A stretch of DNA of 9,524 nucleotides. Source: Micavibrio sp. UBA5703 (lineage in GTDB: Bacteria > Pseudomonadota > Alphaproteobacteria > Micavibrionales > Micavibrionaceae). Every line of letters begins with the position of its first letter. Position 1 is the stretch's first letter. The notes beneath the pieces were generated by a model. The model was given only the letters and a program-made list of their open reading frames with translations, ran no database searches and was not told the origin of the DNA. The stretch covers positions 14,532 to 24,055 of the forward strand of contig DIHF01000009.1 in assembly GCA_002420015.1 (NCBI GenBank), read 5' to 3'. This document shows, in pieces, positions 6,238 to 9,524 of the stretch. Made by a program: the position numbers and the translations under genes.

Positions 6238-7001
6238 AACCCCAACACATCGCGCATGGAGTAAAGGCCGGGTTTTTGGCCGTTGGCCCAGAGCGCGGCC
6301 CGCAGCGCGCCGCGTGCGAACAGGGCGCGGTTTGTGGCGATATGGCCAAGCTCGATGCGCTCGCCTTCGCCGTAGAAATAGGCGGTATGCTCGCCCACCA
6401 CGTCGCCGCCGCGTGCAACGGAAAAGCCGATATTGCCGGTTTTACGCGCCCCGGTGTGGCCGTTCCGGGCGTAATCGGCGACCTTATCGAGGTCGACCTT
6501 GCGGCCTTTGGCGGCGGCCTTGCCGATGGCCAGCGCCGTGCCGGAGGGCGCATCGACCTTGTTCTTATGATGGCTTTCGAATATTTCAATGTCCCAGTCC
6601 GGCCCGAGGCGTGAGGCGGCCTGTTCGACCAGTGCCAGCAGGACGTTGACGCCTACGCTCATGTTCGCGGCGTAGACGATGGGAGAATTTTTGGCGGCGA
6701 GTTGCAGAACTTTTTCATCGGCGGCGGTGAGGCCCGTTGTCCCGGCGACCAGAATTTTTTTCTGCTTCGCGGCGATTTCGGCGTGCAGGCGTGTCGCCGT
6801 CGGGCAGGTGAAGTCGATGACCGCATCGGCGCGTTCAAACAGGGCGGATGGGTCGTCGGTGACGAAGAAATCGGATTTCGGTTTTTCGCCGGGTGCGACT
6901 GTACCCCCGGCAAGTTCTGCGCCCTGCCAGTTGCCGGAGAGAATTTCGTTTACGATCAAAGTGCCAACGCGGCCCTTACAGCCAGCAACGCCAATTTTCA
7001 T
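6234..7001 (-). CDS. dapB: 4-hydroxy-tetrahydrodipicolinate reductase
   Basis: DapB reduces 4-hydroxy-tetrahydrodipicolinate with NAD(P)H in the diaminopimelate/lysine pathway, supplying peptidoglycan precursors. The 255 residues match the family length. The N-terminal Rossmann fold begins with GVAGCKGRVG (4-13), in which Cys8 and Lys9 replace the commoner Ala-x of GAxGRMG. FTCPT (64-68), GTTG (87-90) and ANMSVGVN (112-119) follow. The substrate and catalytic motif ESHHKNKVDAPSGTA places His144, His145 and Lys148; RGGDVVGEH (197-205) is the second signature. The start is supported by AAGAAGG (7016-7010) 8 nt upstream. It is on the same strand as dnaJ, but the 293-bp gap filled by a large palindrome makes a separate promoter or processing site likely. 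Confidence 0.97.
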   Translation of the reverse strand: MKIGVAGCKGRVGTLIVNEILSGNWQGAELAGGTVAPGEKPKSDFFVTDDPSALFERADAVIDFTCPTATRLHAEIAAKQKKILVAGTTGLTAADEKVLQLAAKNSPIVYAANMSVGVNVLLALVEQAASRLGPDWDIEIFESHHKNKVDAPSGTALAIGKAAAKGRKVDLDKVADYARNGHTGARKTGNIGFSVARGGDVVGEHTAYFYGEGERIELGHIATNRALFARGALRAALWANGQKPGLYSMRDVLGL

Positions 7002-7036
7002 TTTCTTTACCTTCTTCCCCGTATTTTATACACATA

Positions 7037-7286
7037 TGTCATCCCGAGCGAAAGCCAAACCTTTGAAAGGGATGCCTTTATAGCCAAGCCTATAACTACC
7101 GATGGGCCGAACAGTCGTTTTCACAAAAGGACACAAAGGCACGAAGATAGAATAAATCATTCATAATGAAATGATTCTATTCATCTTTGTGTCTTCGTGC
7201 CTTCCTGTGAAATGGGATTTGGACCGATCGAAAATTTTAGAATCAGTTACAATATCCCTCAGCGTCTTCGACGCTTCAGGATGACA
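7037..7286. repeat. ~250-bp coaxial imperfect inverted repeat between dnaJ and dapB
   Basis: The ends are perfect inverted octamers, TGTCATCC (7037-7044) and GGATGACA (7279-7286). Inward, AGGGAT (7068-7073) faces ATCCCT (7254-7259), and CGAT (7100-7103) faces ATCG (7227-7230). A 41-nt arm (7121-7161) faces 7170-7210, containing AAGGCACGAAGA-like repeats. All pairs share a centre at about 7161-7166. The innermost arms resemble the widespread ACACAAAGGCACGAAG hairpin repeat. A separate tight hairpin AGCGTC-TTC-GACGCT (7261-7275) lies near the right end. No open frame, tRNA or target-site duplication is visible. It could be one long element or a hairpin repeat nested inside another. It ends 8 bp from the dnaJ stop. 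Confidence 0.72.
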
Positions 7287-7294
7287 AAGGAGGT

Positions 7295-8452
7295 TCACTC
7301 TTTAAGGTCGTCCCAGAATTCCCGGGCTTTTTTGAAGAATCCGCTGGATTCGGGGGAGTGCTTGCTTCCCGCCGCGCCATCGCCAATGGTTTTGTCGAGC
7401 TGGCGTAAAAGGTCCTGCTGCTTTTTGTCGAGGTTCACAGGCGTTTCGACGTATATTTCGATATACATGTCGCCCACGGAATCTGAGCGCAGCACGGTCA
7501 TTCCTTTTCCTTTAAGGCGGAATTGCTGCCCCGTTTGCGTGCCGGGCGGAATTTTCACCTTGGCGCTTCCGTCCTGAATGGTAGGCACGTCGACTTCGCC
7601 GCCCAGCGCGGCTTTGGTGACCGGGATTGGCACGCGGCAGTGAAGATTGGCGCCTTCGCGCTTGAAAATTTTGTGCGGTTTTAAGGCAATCAGAACGTAA
7701 AGGTCGCCGCGCGGACCGCCGCGCATTCCGGCTTCGCCTTCGCCCTGCAGCCGCACCCGCCGTCCGCTATCGACCCCGGCGGGGATTTTGATCTTGATGG
7801 TTCTGGTTTTTTGCTGCCGTCCCGCGCCACGGCAGGCTTTGCACGGCGTTTTCAGGGTGCTGCCCGCGCCGCCGCATTTGGGGCAGGTGCGCTCGATGGT
7901 GAAAAACCCCTGCTGCTGGCGCACGCGGCCCTGACCGTTGCAGGTGTCGCAGTTCTCCGACGATGTTCCCGGCTCCGCGCCGCTGCCGCTGCAGGTTTCG
8001 CATTCTTCATTCAGGGGGATTTTAACGGTGGTTTCCGTGCCCTTGTAGGCTTCCTCCAGCGTCATCTCGAGGGTGTATTGCACGTCGGAGCCGCGCACAG
8101 GTCCGGTGCTGCGCGCCCGTGCGCCGCCCATGAAATCGCCAAACATGTCCTCGAAAATGTCGGAAAACGCGCCGCTGAACCCCGCGCCGGAGAATCCGCC
8201 GCCTGCGCGTGCGCCGCTCATTGCGGCGTCAAACGCTTCGTGACCGTAACGGTCATAGGCCGCGCGCTTTTGCTCGTCCTTCAGGACGTCGTAGGCTTCG
8301 TTGAGTTCCTTGAATTTTTCTTCGGCTTCCTTGCTGTCCTTGTTCTGGTCGGGGTGATACTGCATGGCCAGTTTGCGGTAGGCTTTTTTCAACTCGTCCG
8401 CACTTGCGCCCTTGTTCACGCCGAGGACTTCGTAAAAGTCTTTTTTAGACAT
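7295..8452 (-). CDS. dnaJ: Chaperone protein DnaJ (class A Hsp40)
   Basis: DnaJ binds unfolded proteins and stimulates DnaK ATP hydrolysis. The 385 residues have the full class A layout. The J domain (about 5-70) has HPD at 33-35. A Gly/Phe-rich linker runs at about 80-110. The zinc-finger domain (151-211) has four CxxCxGxG motifs, at Cys151, Cys168, Cys190 and Cys204. Two beta-barrel client domains and a C-terminal dimerisation tail follow. The ATG at 8452 is chosen because the protein then starts MSKKDFYEVLGV as usual. A GTG at 8470 adds six residues and is less likely. The start overlaps the upstream J-protein stop by 8 nt, so translation is probably coupled. GGCGGC upstream is a weak ribosome-binding site, consistent with coupling. 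Confidence 0.97.
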   Translation of the reverse strand: MSKKDFYEVLGVNKGASADELKKAYRKLAMQYHPDQNKDSKEAEEKFKELNEAYDVLKDEQKRAAYDRYGHEAFDAAMSGARAGGGFSGAGFSGAFSDIFEDMFGDFMGGARARSTGPVRGSDVQYTLEMTLEEAYKGTETTVKIPLNEECETCSGSGAEPGTSSENCDTCNGQGRVRQQQGFFTIERTCPKCGGAGSTLKTPCKACRGAGRQQKTRTIKIKIPAGVDSGRRVRLQGEGEAGMRGGPRGDLYVLIALKPHKIFKREGANLHCRVPIPVTKAALGGEVDVPTIQDGSAKVKIPPGTQTGQQFRLKGKGMTVLRSDSVGDMYIEIYVETPVNLDKKQQDLLRQLDKTIGDGAAGSKHSPESSGFFKKAREFWDDLKE

Positions 8453-8849
8453 TGGTTTTGCCGCCCGCACTCTTTACGCGGCCCATCGCAGGCCAGAATA
8501 TGCCGGCAAACCCCGCCAGCCAGTTTTGCGGGGAATTTTTGCGGTTGTCGTTTTCAGCAGCGGGCAGGGCAGTTTGCTTTAAGGCTTCCTGCTGCATGTT
8601 CAGAAGGCGGTTATAGGCAAGGCGCTTTTCGCGGGTTTTGAGGCTGGCGTAAGCCTCATTGATCAGGCGGAAGCGGTGCTCGGCCATGCGGCGGTCCTTC
8701 GGATTGCGGTCCGGGTGAAAAATCTTTGCCAGCATATGATACTTTTTCTTCACTTCGTCATCCGTTGCGTCCGGCGTGACATGCAGGACGTCATAATAGG
8801 ATACGGGTTTGTTCTGTTTGTCTGATCTCATTTTTATTCGAAATTTCAT
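8445..8849 (-). CDS. Small J-domain protein (class C Hsp40-like)
   Basis: The protein has 134 residues. A J domain occupies about 18-82: SYYDVLHV, helix II KKKYHMLAKIF, HPD at 45-47, helix III HRFRLINEAYASL and the end KRLAYNRL. There is no Gly/Phe region, zinc finger or client-binding domain, so it is class C. The C-terminal 50 residues are polar, followed by a short aromatic/hydrophobic stretch (NWLAGFAGIFWPAMG, about 109-123). That stretch is too short for a secure transmembrane helix but could touch the membrane or a partner. It lies between dnaK and dnaJ and overlaps dnaJ by 8 nt. Its likely job is to direct the same DnaK to particular clients. The start is ATG 8849 or ATG 8831; neither has a clear ribosome-binding site. 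Confidence 0.88.
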   Translation of the reverse strand: MKFRIKMRSDKQNKPVSYYDVLHVTPDATDDEVKKKYHMLAKIFHPDRNPKDRRMAEHRFRLINEAYASLKTREKRLAYNRLLNMQQEALKQTALPAAENDNRKNSPQNWLAGFAGIFWPAMGRVKSAGGKTNV

Positions 8850-8850
8850 T

Positions 8851-8887
8851 CGTCATTGCGAGCATCCTGTGTATACCCGCAATGACC
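8851..8887. repeat. Short palindromic repeat between dnaK and the J-protein gene
   Basis: GTCATTGCG (8852-8860) and CGCAATGAC (8878-8886) are perfect 9-nt inverted arms with a 17-nt loop. The sequence resembles the CGTCATTGCGAG...GCAATGACG repeat seen in many alphaproteobacterial genomes, here as a shortened copy. It takes up over half of the 69-bp intergenic gap, directly before the J-protein ATG at 8849. A hairpin in the mRNA could affect that start or protect the dnaK 3' end. Confidence 0.72.
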
Positions 8888-8918
8888 TATTTCTATTTTA
8901 AACGACTATAATCAGTAC

Positions 8919-9524
8919 TTACCCAGTCTTTTTACCCTTGTTGTTGTCATCGTCCTCAAGTTCGATATCCGTAAAGTCGGCGTCGACGACCTCCGCCTCG
9001 CCCGCCGGGGAAACCGGCTCGGCGGCGGCGCTGTCTGGTTCGCCGGTTTCGGCTTCCTGCGCCTTGCGGTAGGCCATCTCGCCGATCTTCATGCTGGCCT
9101 GCGCCAAAGCATTTAGTTTGGAGTTGATCGCTTCGGAGTCTTCACCGTCCATAACGGCCTTGAGATCGGCAATAGCGGCTTCGACTTTTGCTTTGTCAGC
9201 AGCAGGCAATTGCGCGCCAAGTTCAGCCATGGATTTTTCCGTGGAGTGGATCATCCCTTCGGCCTGATTGCGCGCCTCGACCAGCTGACGGCGTTTCTTG
9301 TCGCCTTCGGCGTTCGACTCGGCTTCCTTGACCATCTGCTCAATGTCGGCATCCGACAAGCCGCCGGAAGCCTGGATGCGGATTTGCTGTTCCTTGTTGG
9401 TGGCCTTGTCCTTGGCCGAAACATTCACGATGCCGTTGGCATCGATATCAAAAGTGACCTCGATTTGCGGCACGCCGCGCGGGGCAGGGGGAATGCCGAC
9501 CAGATCGAACTGGCCGAGCAATTT
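8919..9524 (-). CDS. dnaK: Chaperone protein DnaK, C-terminal part (cut by window edge)
   Basis: These are the last 201 codons of the Hsp70 chaperone. The segment opens in the substrate-binding domain (LLGQFDLVGIPPAPRGVPQ, then EVTFDIDANGIVNVSAKD). It continues through the helical lid from about GLSDADIEQMVKEAE and ends in the acidic tail VVDADFTDIELEDDD. All landmarks match DnaK of Alphaproteobacteria. The ATPase domain and the start lie outside the window, and so does the promoter, where heat-shock control would be expected. No intrinsic terminator follows, so read-through into the J-protein gene and dnaJ is likely. The final KGKKTG tail is more basic than usual but otherwise unremarkable. 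Confidence 0.97.
   Translation of the reverse strand, partial: KLLGQFDLVGIPPAPRGVPQIEVTFDIDANGIVNVSAKDKATNKEQQIRIQASGGLSDADIEQMVKEAESNAEGDKKRRQLVEARNQAEGMIHSTEKSMAELGAQLPAADKAKVEAAIADLKAVMDGEDSEAINSKLNALAQASMKIGEMAYRKAQEAETGEPDSAAAEPVSPAGEAEVVDADFTDIELEDDDNNKGKKTG

Noticed and set aside
7121..7210. CRISPR or tandem repeat suggested by repeated CACAAAG/CACGAAG words
   Set aside because: The words are the two arms of one inverted repeat, not regularly spaced direct repeats with spacers, and there are no cas genes.
7811..8641. 276-codon plus-strand open frame opposite dnaJ and the J-protein gene
   Set aside because: The opposite strand carries complete DnaJ zinc-finger and J-domain motifs; this frame is Ala/Phe/Gly-rich antisense.

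Overview
This 9.5 kb stretch looks like chromosome of an alphaproteobacterium of moderate GC content. The evidence is the dnaK > dnaJ > dapB gene order at the right end, a bactofilin, an alphaproteobacterial-type UvrC, and several dispersed palindromic repeats, one of which reads as a 'VIPAKAGIH'-type peptide on the reverse strand. I cannot name the genus. Protein family assignments come from motifs read by eye, with no database search.

Layout, left to right. (1) 1-198 has no gene but holds a 125-bp imperfect palindrome. (2) A short MarR-like regulator (199-582, minus) lies behind a strong-looking sigma-70 promoter (818-847) and a roughly 230-nt leader. That leader may encode a small overlapping protein. 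(3) A pentapeptide-repeat protein (885-1499, minus). (4) uvrC (1765-3726, plus), carrying an in-frame palindromic repeat of exactly 28 codons. (5) An AT-rich 366-bp gap, then a bactofilin gene (4093-4995, plus) ending in a clear intrinsic terminator. (6) nth (5051-5689, minus) and an ogt/MGMT gene (5723-6226, plus), divergent with 33 bp between their starts. (7) dapB (6234-7001, minus), convergent with ogt and separated from it by 7 bp. (8) A gap between dapB and dnaJ filled by a ~250-bp coaxial inverted repeat. (9) dnaJ (7295-8452), a small J-domain protein gene (8445-8849) and the 3' end of dnaK (8919-9524, cut by the window), all on the minus strand.

Two functional themes stand out. One is DNA repair: UvrC (nucleotide excision), Nth (oxidised-base excision) and Ogt/MGMT (direct alkyl reversal) lie within 4.5 kb, although only nth and ogt are close enough to share control. 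The other is the Hsp70 machine: DnaK, a class-C J-protein and DnaJ form a tight same-strand cluster, and the J-protein and dnaJ overlap by 8 nt. dapB is lysine/peptidoglycan biosynthesis, and the bactofilin is a cytoskeletal scaffold.

I found no novel multi-gene system. The most unusual content is non-coding: four palindromic elements sit inside or tightly against core genes, and three of them share a similar terminal sequence (YGTCAYYSYG). One is built into the UvrC protein.
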